From Hyphomicrobium sp. (GTDB taxonomy: Bacteria > Pseudomonadota > Alphaproteobacteria > Rhizobiales > Hyphomicrobiaceae), in the NCBI RefSeq assembly GCF_019753045.1, contig NZ_JAIELN010000018.1, positions 1 to 38,527 of the forward strand: DNA of 38,527 bases. The letters are read 5' to 3'. Position numbers and translations under genes: made by a program. The notes beneath the pieces were generated by a model that was given only the letters and a program-made list of their open reading frames with translations, searched no databases and was not told the DNA's origin. Shown here piece by piece: positions 1-7,679 of this stretch; position 1 is the stretch's first letter; every line of letters starts with the position of its first letter.

Positions 1-220
1 GGGCGTTTTCTTTCTGGTCAAGGGGTACCGCGTCCTCGAGGTTGCCGAGGACCACGTCGACCTGGGACGCCAAGTCCTTGATCTTGGCGCGGATCTTTTC
101 GTTATGCGGCGGCACGAAATGAATCATGCGCTCCAGCGTGACGGGAAGGGCCCGGTAGGGTTCCGGAGCGCCGATGGCGAGGGGCGAGAAATGCTTGGCA
201 GGTGTGCGCGTCGAAGCCAT
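1..220 (-). CDS. HpcH/HpaI aldolase / citrate lyase family CoA-ester lyase (5' part)
   Basis: Only the first 73 codons are present; the gene runs off the left edge. The reading starts at an ATG (complement of 218-220) with an AGGA about 10 bases upstream. The visible N-terminus contains [13 protein letters not shown] and [13 protein letters not shown]. The second is the beta-strand of the HpcH/HpaI TIM barrel that carries a conserved LEDA(V/I) element near the CoA-ester and metal site. The family includes malyl-CoA, citramalyl-CoA and beta-methylmalyl-CoA lyases, which cleave CoA esters to acetyl- or propionyl-CoA and glyoxylate. In serine-cycle methylotrophs such a lyase is central to carbon assimilation, but the exact substrate cannot be decided from this fragment. 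It is divergent from the aidB homologue at 436. Confidence 0.8.
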   Translation of the reverse strand, partial: MASTRTPAKHFSPLAIGAPEPYRALPVTLERMIHFVPPHNEKIRAKIKDLASQVDVVLGNLEDAVPLDQKENA

Positions 221-435
221 CGGCAGCTATCCTATTCAAAGGCTTGGAAGATAGGCCGCCACCATTGTGGGGTCGGTGTCCCGCTGTCAACTTGCTCTTT
301 GGCGCGGTCGAGAGAGTTGTCGTTGGCGCTAGCGACACGCCTCCGGCGCGCCGGCCGCCTGCGCGGGTTAGCTGTGCTCGCGGCGCGAGAGCGATCGTTC
401 TAGAGTGCCGGCAAACGAGAGGAAGCGAGGGCCGG

Positions 436-2058
436 ATGCTCGAGGTTTCCAATCAGCCGCCGCCGCTCGAGAACTACGATCTGCTGGCGAGCGATCCCGT
501 CCTACGCGGGGCCCTAGTCCGCGAGCATGCGGGCTGGGCGTTGGACGAGCTTTCAACGCTCGGAAGGCTGCTCGGTACCGCAGAAATGATCGGCGCCGGG
601 GCGGAGGCCAATCGCAACAGCCCCGTTCTCAAATCGTTCGACCGGTACGGCCATAGGATCGACGAGGTCGAGTTTCACGGCAGCTGGCACAAACTGCTGG
701 GTCTCGCGCTGAACGCGGGGCTGCATTCCGGTCCGTGGGTCAAGCCGCGAAAGGGCGCGCATGTCGCTCGCGCGGCCGGTTGCTACATGCTGGCCCAGAT
801 CGAAAGCGGCGTTTATTGCCCTGTCTCGATGACGTACGCGGCCGTGGCGACGCTCTCGCATTCGCCACCGCTCGCAGCCGAATGGCTGCCGCGCATTTAT
901 TCGCGCGTCTACGATCCGAGTTTCAGGCCGGCGGCGGACAAGACGTCGGCATTGATCGGAATGGGGATGACGGAAAATCAGGGCGGATCGGATTTGCGCG
1001 CGAACGTCACGCGCGCTGTCCATTACGCGAGCGAGGGGAACCGCCGCTTCTACCGGATCAACGGGCACAAATGGTTCATGTCGGCGCCGATGTCGGACGC
1101 CTTCCTGATCCTGGCGCAGACCGGAGCCGGGCCGAGCTGCTTCCTGGTTCCGCGGTGGGGGCCGGAGGGCAAGCGCAATGCGATCCATATTCGCCGTCTC
1201 AAAGACAAGCTCGGGAACCGTTCGAACGCGTCGAGCGAGGTCGAACTCGATGGCGCTCACGGGGAACTCGTTGGCGGCGAAGGCCGGGGAATTCCGACCA
1301 TTATCGAAATGGGAAACTACACCCGCCTCGATTGCGCCATCGGAACCTCGGGGCTGATGCGACAAGGCCTCGCGCAGGCGGTGCATCACGCTCGCTACCG
1401 CCGCGCATTTCAGAAGCTGCTGATCGATCAAGCTCTCATGACGAACGTCCTCGCCGACCTCGCTATTGAATCGGAGGCCGCAACGGTTCTGACCATGCGT
1501 CTGGCCCGGGCTTATGACGAGGACGATGAGGCGGCGTTGGCGTTTCGCCGCGTCGTGACGCCGGCCGCAAAATTCTGGATTTGCAAACGCGGGCCCGCTT
1601 TTGCCGCCGAAGCGATGGAAGTGCTCGGGGGGAACGGCTACGTCGAGGAGTTCAATCTGGCGAGAATCTACAGGGAAACGCCGCTCAATTCGATTTGGGA
1701 GGGGTCGGGAAATGTCATGTGTCTCGACGTGCTGCGCGCGCTCACGCGGACGCCTGCCGCCGTCGCGATGCTTCTGGATGAGGTCGTCGAGCCTGCGACG
1801 GCTGATCCGCGCCTGAGGGCGCTCCTCGTCCGACTGCAGGGGGAAGCGAAGCAGCTGGATGAAGCGGGGGCGCGTTCGTTCGTCCGCGATCTCGTCCTCG
1901 CGTTACAGGCGGCATTGCTCATTCGCTATTCGTCAGCGGATGTTGCGGATGCGTTTTGCGCCACGCGATTGGCCGGTGACGGCGGAGCGTTCGGTCTTCT
2001 TCCCGCTGGCACCAAAGCGCGGGCCATTGTCGAACAGGCGGCCCCGGCGTTCCGTTGA
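436..2058 (+). CDS. aidB: AidB-like acyl-CoA dehydrogenase
   Basis: A 540-residue flavoprotein, almost the length of E. coli AidB (541). It shows the AidB hallmarks in order: GMGMTENQGGSDLRANVT (FAD-binding region), LGGNGYVEE, and the C-terminal dehydrogenase signature IYRETPLNSIWEGSGNVMC, whose Glu corresponds to the acyl-CoA dehydrogenase catalytic region. AidB belongs to the adaptive response to alkylation damage; it binds DNA and has weak isovaleryl-CoA dehydrogenase activity, and its physiological reaction is unsettled. The ATG at 436 is chosen because it gives the family length and has a GAGG upstream; the frame stays open to about 202, but that extension has no similarity to the family. 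No ada or alkB gene is nearby. A catabolic acyl-CoA dehydrogenase is the alternative. Confidence 0.88.
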   Translation: MLEVSNQPPPLENYDLLASDPVLRGALVREHAGWALDELSTLGRLLGTAEMIGAGAEANRNSPVLKSFDRYGHRIDEVEFHGSWHKLLGLALNAGLHSGPWVKPRKGAHVARAAGCYMLAQIESGVYCPVSMTYAAVATLSHSPPLAAEWLPRIYSRVYDPSFRPAADKTSALIGMGMTENQGGSDLRANVTRAVHYASEGNRRFYRINGHKWFMSAPMSDAFLILAQTGAGPSCFLVPRWGPEGKRNAIHIRRLKDKLGNRSNASSEVELDGAHGELVGGEGRGIPTIIEMGNYTRLDCAIGTSGLMRQGLAQAVHHARYRRAFQKLLIDQALMTNVLADLAIESEAATVLTMRLARAYDEDDEAALAFRRVVTPAAKFWICKRGPAFAAEAMEVLGGNGYVEEFNLARIYRETPLNSIWEGSGNVMCLDVLRALTRTPAAVAMLLDEVVEPATADPRLRALLVRLQGEAKQLDEAGARSFVRDLVLALQAALLIRYSSADVADAFCATRLAGDGGAFGLLPAGTKARAIVEQAAPAFR

Positions 2059-2155
2059 TAAGCTTGTCGCGAGGATGAGCTGGTGCAACCTGTCTCAATC
2101 GGGCAACGTGGGACTTGGCCCCAAAGTGCGGGCGCGGGGTGCGGGGAGCGGTTGA

Positions 2156-2989
2156 GTGAAGCAAAAGCCGGTCTGGTTCGGACTTTCATTGCTTTCCACA
2201 CTGATGATTGATGCCGGCTGCACTGTCCGGACGTCGAAGCCCGGATGGTCGGTGGCGATGGATTGGTCGGCCGGCGAGCGTTTCGATACTTCGGAATGGA
2301 CGTTCGAAAAGGGATTTTTGCGGAACGAGGAGCTGCAGTATTACGCGGGTCAATCCAATTTTGAGACTTCGTATGGCGGCGTAACGCTCATTGCACGGAA
2401 AGAACAGGTCGCTAATCCGGATTATCGCAAGGGCGCTGCGAACTGGCGGCAAGCGCGGGCAGAGGGCAAGTACACCTCGGCCAGTCTCGTTTCGAAGAAG
2501 TCCTGGCAGAACCTGTATATTGAAATTGTCGCCAGCGTTCGCGGCGGTAAAGGCGCGTGGCCTGCAATCTGGCTGAGGGCCGAGAACAGGCAAGGTTTCG
2601 GCGAAGTCGATCTGATGGAGCAGCTTGGCCGAGAGCCTGATCTCGTCCATTCGACGGTGCACTATGGTCCGTCGTTCAGCAACCGGATTGCCGAACAGGC
2701 CGAGCGTACGATCCCCGGGCTGCAGGGCAAGGACGTGCTCTATTCAGCCGAGTTGACGCCCGAGAAGCTTCTCGTGTCGATCGACAATCGGGCGATGATT
2801 ACGATGGATCGAAAGCGGCCGTTGCAGCAGCCGTTCAATCTCGTGATCAATCTTGCGCTCGGAAGTGCATGGGCGGGGCCGGTCGATGAAGCGGCATTAC
2901 CCGCGACGATGACGATCAAGGCCATCCGCCTATGGGAATGGCCGCCGCCCGAACCCGATCGACGAGAAGAAGTCACCGCGTCGGATTAG
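2156..2989 (+). CDS. Glycoside hydrolase family 16 protein (exported)
   Basis: A 277-residue protein with a GTG start preceded by GGGGAGCGG. The N-terminus is hydrophobic and ends in IDAGC, an imperfect lipobox (Asp at -3), so it may be a lipoprotein or a cleaved secreted protein. The GH16 active-site motif is E150-V-D152-L-M-E155, giving nucleophile, assisting Asp and acid/base Glu. Aromatic-rich sandwich strands such as GAWPAIWLRAEN and STVHYG flank it, as in laminarinases and related endo-beta-glucanases or galactanases. The substrate is probably a beta-linked glycan; 1,3-beta-glucan is only a guess. It lies 97 bases after aidB, unrelated in function, and about 15 kb from the polysaccharide locus, where it could help remodel the polymer. 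Confidence 0.88.
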   Translation: MKQKPVWFGLSLLSTLMIDAGCTVRTSKPGWSVAMDWSAGERFDTSEWTFEKGFLRNEELQYYAGQSNFETSYGGVTLIARKEQVANPDYRKGAANWRQARAEGKYTSASLVSKKSWQNLYIEIVASVRGGKGAWPAIWLRAENRQGFGEVDLMEQLGREPDLVHSTVHYGPSFSNRIAEQAERTIPGLQGKDVLYSAELTPEKLLVSIDNRAMITMDRKRPLQQPFNLVINLALGSAWAGPVDEAALPATMTIKAIRLWEWPPPEPDRREEVTASD

Positions 2990-3024
2990 GGCGAATGCTG
3001 GAACTGTTGCGGGGCTTCGAACAG

Positions 3025-3396
3025 TCAACCGGCTTTGGGATCGGGCGTCGTGCTTGGATTGGCAGCGGGGCCTGCAGCGCTTGCGATCTGGGGAAGCATC
3101 TTCGCCATGCCGGCGAGGATCGAATCCACGGGAATGCCGAGGGATCTCGCGATCTGCTGAATATGTTCGTCGCCGAGCGCGGCTTGAATCTGCTCGGGCG
3201 TGATCGGCAGATTGGCTTTGTTCTTGTCGAGCCACGAAGACACCTGAGATCCGAAACCCGCATCTTGAAGTTTCGTGAGGATCGACTGGAGGCCTTCGGT
3301 TCCGAGGACGCCCTTCAGGAGCTCCGGCAAGGCTCCTTCCTCGGCTTGTCCGACGATGTTTCCGACAACTCCCTTGAGTGTATCGCTCCAGCTCAT
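3025..3396 (-). CDS. YidB / DUF937 family protein
   Basis: A 123-residue protein beginning MSWSDTLKGVVGN; the ATG at 3396 has an AAAGGGCAG ribosome-binding site, and the open frame upstream to 3426 is probably untranslated. The pattern GALPELLKGVLG, LPITPEQIQAALG and HIQQIARSLGI followed by a Pro/Ala-rich tail is typical of the YidB-like DUF937 family: small helical proteins of unknown function with a conserved PITPEQI helix start. There is no signal peptide or membrane helix. It is convergent with the GH16 gene, leaving 35 bases between stops. No function is assigned. Confidence 0.8.
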   Translation of the reverse strand: MSWSDTLKGVVGNIVGQAEEGALPELLKGVLGTEGLQSILTKLQDAGFGSQVSSWLDKNKANLPITPEQIQAALGDEHIQQIARSLGIPVDSILAGMAKMLPQIASAAGPAANPSTTPDPKAG

Positions 3397-3426
3397 GGTC
3401 TGCCCTTTCTCTGTTCGGCACGTCAT

Positions 3427-3669
3427 CCAGCGTGATTGCTTTCTGACCTCTGTCCCGCGACGTGGCGGGCGTCACCCAAGCATTACGGATCTCCGGCTGT
3501 TAACCGGCGTTCGTGTGAGTTGAGCAAGCAGATACTAGGCTCACGTGACAGAGCCGTAAATGCAGCGATGCCGGTCTGCCGGTTAATGTCCGCACTGAAG
3601 GGCTACGACGGTGGACGATTTCAGATGCTTCGCCATATCATGATCAAAGTTCATAGCTAACAGGCGACT
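3427..3669. promoter_or_regulatory. Divergent intergenic region with inverted repeats
   Basis: This 243-base region separates the YidB-like gene (leftward) from the barrel-like gene (rightward). It holds a 9-base inverted repeat, TTAACCGGC at 3500-3508 and GCCGGTTAA at 3578-3586. Between them lies the perfect 8-base palindrome TCACGTGA (3541-3548), nested within GGCTC (3538-3542) and GAGCC (3551-3555). These are candidate operator sites; no clear -35/-10 pair was assigned. What binds is unknown. Confidence 0.3.
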
Positions 3670-4674
3670 ATGATCATCAGACACATTCGATCCATCTGCG
3701 AGAGCGGAGCCGCGCGCGCGGGCGTTGCATGCTTGGCACTTATTTTCTGCGTCGCTCCGGAGGCTCGTGCCGAGGATTGCGTCGGCGTGCAGTCGGCGAC
3801 CGCTGATCCCGATTTTACGGTTTGCGACGACGAACTCGAGTTCGATTTGGATATGGCTCTTGCAGAGCAGGGCTTACCGGTCGCGTCAGTTTCTCCTGCG
3901 TCAGATGGCATGCCGTGGATTGCGCTGAGCAAAGGGACCATTCCCTCCAAGTTCAACGCCAACGATGGCAGTGTTTCGGTTCGCACGAGCTTGGGCACAT
4001 TGCGCGATTACAATGCGCGGACCGTGTCCGTACAACGCCCGGACGATGCGACCGGAAATGCTTACGCCGTGAAGCTTCCCAAAGCTGGCGCCGGCCCAAA
4101 TACTCCACTTGATGTTTGGAGCAACATCGATCTTAGCGGCTACAATGGATCGGAGTCGCATTCGTCGCGCGTCGGCTTCGGTGCGGACTACAAGATCAAC
4201 AGAGCGACGAGCGTCGGCGTGTCGTTGGAGAAGGGCGATGCTCGTTCCTCGCCGACGGCGGGCATCGAGCAGGATCAGAAGGCTTCGGCTTACGTCACGA
4301 TGCAGGCGGCGCCGATGCTCAGCCTCGACGCGCGCACTGAATGGCAGGCTGGCAACAGCGAATTTGCGGCGAGTGCTGGAGCCGCTCAAAAGAGTGCCGT
4401 CATCCTCGCGCCGAAGGTCAATCATTCGTTCTCGCTCGAAGGTGGAACGACACTCGAGCCGTTCGTCACCTACAAGCGTGCCTTCGATTTATCGACGAGC
4501 CGCAAGGAAGGAGTGGATACATCCTTCGACGCGGCGTCGGCCGGTGCTGGCGTGACCTATAGCAAACCCGACGCTTACTCGCTGAGCGTTACGGCAGACG
4601 TCGAGAATGTCGGAATGTCAGCCGAGCCGCAGAGCGTGAGCAGCAAGTTCCGGCTCAGCGTTCCGATCAGGTAA
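3670..4674 (+). CDS. Exported protein, probable outer-membrane beta-barrel
   Basis: 334 residues. An N-terminal signal peptide (basic start, hydrophobic LALIFCVAP, cleavage after EARA near residue 35) is followed by two Cys (ED-C and FTVC) that may form a disulphide. The second half alternates polar and hydrophobic residues in repeated strands (SRVGFGADYKINRATSVGVS, AYVTMQAAPMLSLDARTEW, TTLEPFVTYKRAF, YSLSVTADVENVGMS) and ends FRLSVPIR, resembling the last strands of an autotransporter-type barrel. No passenger or catalytic motif is seen, and no family name is certain. The ATG at 3670 follows CAGGCGACT. The upstream 270-base intergenic region contains inverted repeats (see separate entry). 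Confidence 0.7.
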   Translation: MIIRHIRSICESGAARAGVACLALIFCVAPEARAEDCVGVQSATADPDFTVCDDELEFDLDMALAEQGLPVASVSPASDGMPWIALSKGTIPSKFNANDGSVSVRTSLGTLRDYNARTVSVQRPDDATGNAYAVKLPKAGAGPNTPLDVWSNIDLSGYNGSESHSSRVGFGADYKINRATSVGVSLEKGDARSSPTAGIEQDQKASAYVTMQAAPMLSLDARTEWQAGNSEFAASAGAAQKSAVILAPKVNHSFSLEGGTTLEPFVTYKRAFDLSTSRKEGVDTSFDAASAGAGVTYSKPDAYSLSVTADVENVGMSAEPQSVSSKFRLSVPIR

Positions 4675-4686
4675 CGGCGTCATTGC

Positions 4687-5034
4687 TCACAATGGCGCCT
4701 TGAAGATGAAAAACGCTCCGAGAGCGATGAAGGCAAATCCGACGCCCTGATTGATCGTGATCGGCTGGCCGAGATAGGTAGCCGAAAAAACCACGAAAAC
4801 GACCAGGGTTATAACTTCCTGCATCGTCTTCAATTCCGCCGGCGAATAGACCGCGACCCCGTAGCGATTTGCCGGGACGGCGAGACAATATTCGAAAAAC
4901 GCTATTCCCCAACTTACGATGACGACGAGCCATAGCGGTTTGTTGGTGAATTTGAGATGGCCGTACCAGGCGAAGGTCATGAAGACGTTCGACATCGTCA
5001 GGAGGACGATGGGTAATACTGCTTGTGGGATCAT
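4687..5034 (-). CDS. DMT-superfamily membrane protein, DUF486
   Basis: A 115-residue, four-helix membrane protein. Helices are near residues 5-25, 35-55, 70-90 and 95-113. The run ANRYGVAVYSPAELKTMQEV between helices 2 and 3, with TLVVFVVFSATYLGQPI after it, is characteristic of the DUF486 family of the drug/metabolite transporter superfamily, small proteins related in architecture to EmrE-type transporters. The transported substrate is unknown. The ATG at 5034 follows GAGAAAC. The gene is convergent with the barrel-like gene (12 bases between stops) and divergent from the small-protein unit at 5171. Confidence 0.85.
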   Translation of the reverse strand: MIPQAVLPIVLLTMSNVFMTFAWYGHLKFTNKPLWLVVIVSWGIAFFEYCLAVPANRYGVAVYSPAELKTMQEVITLVVFVVFSATYLGQPITINQGVGFAFIALGAFFIFKAPL

Positions 5035-5093
5035 GTTTCTCGGGGGTCCGAATTAACTGCGCCTGATAGCTAACGCCATTCCTCAATTACCCG

Positions 5094-5106
5094 TTGAACG
5101 GTTCAA
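5094..5106. promoter_or_regulatory. Palindrome TTGAAC-G-GTTCAA
   Basis: A perfect inverted repeat of six bases around one central base lies immediately upstream of the EcfG-type promoter at 5115. It may be an operator for the rightward small-gene unit or the leftward DUF486 gene. This rests on symmetry and position only. Confidence 0.3.
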
Positions 5107-5114
5107 GGCAAAGC

Positions 5115-5140
5115 GGAACCGTAATTCGGCGGGACGCGTT
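5115..5140 (+). promoter_or_regulatory. EcfG-type (general stress) promoter
   Basis: GGAAC at 5115-5119, a 17-base spacer, then CGTT at 5137-5140, an exact match to the consensus recognised by the alphaproteobacterial general-stress sigma factor EcfG. It is 30 bases upstream of the ATG at 5171 and points into two small genes that end at a terminator, forming a complete transcription unit. Confidence 0.7.
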
Positions 5141-5170
5141 CACCGAGCAGTCGAAATTGGCGAGGCTCGG

Positions 5171-5416
5171 ATGCCGGAAAACATCAAAGAGACCGTACCG
5201 AAGGTTCTGAAGACCCTTTGGGATATTGAAAACAAACTACGCGGTGCCGCTCGTGATGGCGTCTTACTGCGGCGCGAAGAAGCAAAACAACACCTGGCCG
5301 AGGCGCGGCAACACCTCGATGAATTGCTGCAACTTGCACGTTCGCAGGATTCATCCGCGGAAGGTCAATCAGAGCAGTCAACTGAAAACCGCAATCCCCC
5401 GTCGATCAAACATTGA
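5171..5416 (+). CDS. Small charged helical protein, function unknown
   Basis: An 81-residue soluble protein. Residues 1-60 are predicted almost all helix, with heptad-like leucines (LLRREEAKQHLAEARQHLDE) suggesting a coiled coil. The last 20 residues are polar and disordered. The ATG at 5171 has GAGG six bases upstream. It is the first gene of a two-gene unit driven by an exact EcfG-type promoter, with the 27-residue membrane peptide gene 10 bases downstream, so a role in general stress is inferred. No family was recognised. Confidence 0.65.
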   Translation: MPENIKETVPKVLKTLWDIENKLRGAARDGVLLRREEAKQHLAEARQHLDELLQLARSQDSSAEGQSEQSTENRNPPSIKH

Positions 5417-5426
5417 GGAGAGCATC

Positions 5427-5510
5427 ATGGCACGTGACGTAATTCTTTGGCTGGCAGGCGTTCCGCTGGTCGTGATCATCGGCCTGCATCTGTTCGGCTT
5501 CCTGCACTAA
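5427..5510 (+). CDS. 27-residue membrane peptide
   Basis: A very short gene encoding 27 residues with one hydrophobic helix (ILWLAGVPLVVIIGLHLFGF) after a charged MARD start. The ribosome-binding site TTGAGGAG at near-ideal spacing, the tight coupling to the gene at 5171 and the terminator right after the stop argue that it is real. It is probably an inner-membrane peptide, stress-induced by the upstream EcfG-type promoter. Its function is unknown. Confidence 0.7.
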   Translation: MARDVILWLAGVPLVVIIGLHLFGFLH

Positions 5511-5521
5511 CCTCAAAGCGC

Positions 5522-5557
5522 AAACCCGGAGCGTCAGCTCTGGGTTTTCTTTCTTCT
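5522..5557 (+). terminator. Rho-independent terminator
   Basis: An 11-bp stem (AAACCCGGAGC at 5522-5532 with GCTCTGGGTTT at 5537-5547, one G-U pair) closes a GTCA loop and runs into TTTTCTTTCTTC. It ends the 5171-5510 unit. It sits between convergent genes but lacks a T-tract on the other strand. Confidence 0.85.
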
Positions 5558-5570
5558 GCGGATGGTCGTT

Positions 5571-5867
5571 TCAGCTTGCCGTATCGTCAGGTTCTTCCTT
5601 TTTTGCCAGCATGACAGCTACATGCCGGTTCAAAGCGTCGGCCGCGAGTGTTGGAACAAGACCCGGTCCAATAGGTCCATGAGCGGCGTTATATGCCGTG
5701 CGAATGTCGCCGTCCTTGCCCCAAACGATCAGTGCAAATCCCGCAACGTTGTTTCCCAGTCCGTCGACTGCGGAGTTGCACTTTTCAAACAGATCATCGC
5801 GCAGAAGTTCCGCATCCCGCTCGGATCGTGCAGCCTTTTCAGTGGTCAGCTGTACAAGTTTTGACAT
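5571..5867 (-). CDS. Small soluble protein, function unknown
   Basis: A 98-residue protein starting MSKLVQLTTEKAARSERDAE. The N-terminal half is a charged helix; the C-terminal half has a strand-rich segment (VAGFALIVWGKDGDIRTAY) and ends in an acidic tail. There is no signal peptide. The start at 5867 is chosen because the residues predicted further upstream (to 6077) have no ordered composition; the ribosome-binding site is weak. A near-consensus EcfG element (TGAAC-N16-CGTT on this strand, 5928 to 5904) lies 37 bases upstream. No family was recognised. Confidence 0.6.
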   Translation of the reverse strand: MSKLVQLTTEKAARSERDAELLRDDLFEKCNSAVDGLGNNVAGFALIVWGKDGDIRTAYNAAHGPIGPGLVPTLAADALNRHVAVMLAKKEEPDDTAS

Positions 5868-5903
5868 TGTTTCACGCCCGGTTGTGTGATCGTTGAAAGT
5901 GGT

Positions 5904-5928
5904 AACGCGCGGAAAGGGTTCAGGTTCA
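5904..5928 (-). promoter_or_regulatory. EcfG-like promoter, one mismatch
   Basis: On the minus strand TGAAC (5928-5924), 16 bases, then CGTT (5907-5904): one mismatch from GGAAC-N16-CGTT. It is correctly placed and oriented for the 5571-5867 gene. Confidence 0.35.
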
Positions 5929-6088
5929 TTGCGTGCGGCCTGACGAGGCATTCTCTCCAGGCTTTCGGGGGGCTTGACTGCGGCATTTGTATCGGCATCC
6001 TGGGGACAGCCGCGAAACGGAGGCGCCGGGAATTCCTGGTTGGTTGTGAAGGTGTCGGCCGGACGACATCGCAACAATCGAGGTCGTC

Positions 6089-7144
6089 ATGTTTTCCGGC
6101 GCTACAACCGGCGTGCGTTCGCAGCATAAGCTCAGCGCGCTGTCTCCTTCCTCCATCGCTTCCGAACAAACCTATTCGGGTACCCATACTTTTCTGCGGG
6201 CGCCACGCGTCGACCGGGCACGGGCGGGCGATTTCGCCGTGCTTGGGATACCGCTCGACATCGCAACGTCGAACCGGCCGGGAGCGCGTCTCGGGCCCGA
6301 CGCGGTCAGAACTGCTTCGGCTCAACTCGCTGAGCTCAAAGCTTACCCCGGCGGTTTCGATCCTTTATCGCACGTCAGGATCGTCGATCTGGGCGACGCT
6401 TTGCTCGATTTCGGATTTCCGCAAACGATCCCGGCGGCAATCGAAGACGCTGCATTCGAAATCGTTTCAAGCGGTGCATTTTTGTGCGCTCTCGGCGGCG
6501 ATCATTTCGTCAGTTATCCGCTGCTCAAAGCGCATGCGCGGACGCACGGGCCGCTGACGCTTATTCATTTCGACGCTCATCCCGATACGTGGACGCCGCG
6601 CACCGGGCCTGACGGTTCAGTCGAGATCAATCACGGCACGATGTTCGCGCAAGCCATCCACGATGGCCTGATCGATCCCAAGAAGTCGTCGCAGATCGGT
6701 ATTCGAACCTGGGTCGACGATCCGATGGGCATGAACATTTTCGACAGTGTCGCCGTTGCCGATAGAGGTCCGAATGAGATCGTTGCGATGGTGAAGGCGC
6801 TTGCGGGGGATTCTCCCTGCTATCTGACCGTCGATATCGATTGTCTCGATCCGGCCTTTGCGCCCGGCACCGGCACGCCCGTGATGGGTGGGCTTACGCC
6901 GCGCGAACTACTCGCCATGCTTCGCGGCCTCGAAGATGTTCGGATCGTCGGATGCGACGTCGTCGAAGTGGCGCCGGCCTATGATCATGGGGGCATCACG
7001 GCACTTGCTGCCGCAACTGTCGTCTATGAACAGGCGTGCCGGTTGGCTCGCAAAAACGGGGCGCGGGCGGACGTCTATCCCTGGCCAGGCAGGGCGATAC
7101 CCAAAGGCGATGACGCAAGGGCAGGGCAGTTGGGCCGGATGTAA
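6089..7144 (+). CDS. speB: Agmatinase (ureohydrolase family)
   Basis: A 351-residue member of the arginase/agmatinase superfamily. All Mn-binding motifs are present: GGDHFVSYP, FDAHPDTW and DIDCLDPAFAPGTGTP, followed by EVAPAYD. The enzyme hydrolyses agmatine to putrescine and urea in the cytoplasm; the GGLTPRE and EVAP context favours agmatinase over arginase, but related guanidino substrates cannot be excluded. It is about 45 residues longer than E. coli SpeB because of an N-terminal extension before TFLRAP. The ATG at 6089 has GAGG six bases upstream. It is divergent from the 5571-5867 gene; no arginine decarboxylase is in the window. Confidence 0.9.
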   Translation: MFSGATTGVRSQHKLSALSPSSIASEQTYSGTHTFLRAPRVDRARAGDFAVLGIPLDIATSNRPGARLGPDAVRTASAQLAELKAYPGGFDPLSHVRIVDLGDALLDFGFPQTIPAAIEDAAFEIVSSGAFLCALGGDHFVSYPLLKAHARTHGPLTLIHFDAHPDTWTPRTGPDGSVEINHGTMFAQAIHDGLIDPKKSSQIGIRTWVDDPMGMNIFDSVAVADRGPNEIVAMVKALAGDSPCYLTVDIDCLDPAFAPGTGTPVMGGLTPRELLAMLRGLEDVRIVGCDVVEVAPAYDHGGITALAAATVVYEQACRLARKNGARADVYPWPGRAIPKGDDARAGQLGRM

Positions 7145-7246
7145 GTCCGGTTCCCGCCGGAACAGCGGAAGCATCCCGGGACGCGCTATTTCTTCTCGCG
7201 ACAACGGCCCATAGGGGCTTGCCGCTAGAAGAGATGGAGACCTGCA

Positions 7247-7558
7247 ATGACTACTTTTGTTGTGATCCACCGGAATGCTTTCCGCGCTGTTCTCGCGCCG
7301 GTCCTCGCTCTCGCCGGGGTCACGCTGATGGCGGGCACTGCCTCTGCCGTCAGCCTGCGCGTACAAATGGCATGCGCCACCGATTATTATGCTCACTGCA
7401 GCGCCTACAGTCCGAACAGCCCGCAGGTCAGATCGTGCATGCGCGCGGTCGGCGTCGGCCTCTCGAAGAGCTGTGTCGATGCACTGGTTGCGGCCGGCGA
7501 AGTTTCAGCAGCGGAGGTTTCGCGGCGGCGTGGCGGATCGATGACCGCGGCGAAGTAA
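7247..7558 (+). CDS. Small exported Cys-containing protein
   Basis: 103 residues with a signal peptide (hydrophobic VLAPVLALAGVTLMAG, cleavage after ASA near residue 34). The mature part has a four-Cys pattern: ACATDYYAHC, SCMRAVG and SKSCVDAL, about 50 residues long, likely forming two disulphides in the periplasm. Similar short Cys-motif proteins are common in Hyphomicrobiales without known function. The ATG at 7247 follows GAGATGGAGA. The C-terminus is basic and disordered. Confidence 0.75.
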   Translation: MTTFVVIHRNAFRAVLAPVLALAGVTLMAGTASAVSLRVQMACATDYYAHCSAYSPNSPQVRSCMRAVGVGLSKSCVDALVAAGEVSAAEVSRRRGGSMTAAK

Positions 7559-7625
7559 GCCTTTCGCGAAATTCGCACATTCGGTCGCGTTCGCGGCTGA
7601 GATATTGGACATCCTAAACCAGATC

Positions 7626-7633
7626 TTAACCAT
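7626..7633 (+). promoter_or_regulatory. CtrA-type half-site TTAACCAT
   Basis: TTAACCAT resembles the CtrA half-site and lies 47 bases upstream of the ParB-like gene; a second TTAA occurs 18 bases downstream, not at the canonical 7-base spacing. It is weak evidence, worth noting because CtrA controls the alphaproteobacterial cell cycle. Confidence 0.2.
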
Positions 7634-7679
7634 AAAGGCGAAAACGTTAAGCGGTGTTCAGTTGGCTTTGTGGGAAGTC

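Noticed and set aside
553-1431. Long open frame on the minus strand inside aidB
   Set aside because: Its product is Arg-rich with no family features and it lies entirely opposite a well-supported dehydrogenase gene; GC-rich third positions keep the opposite frame open.
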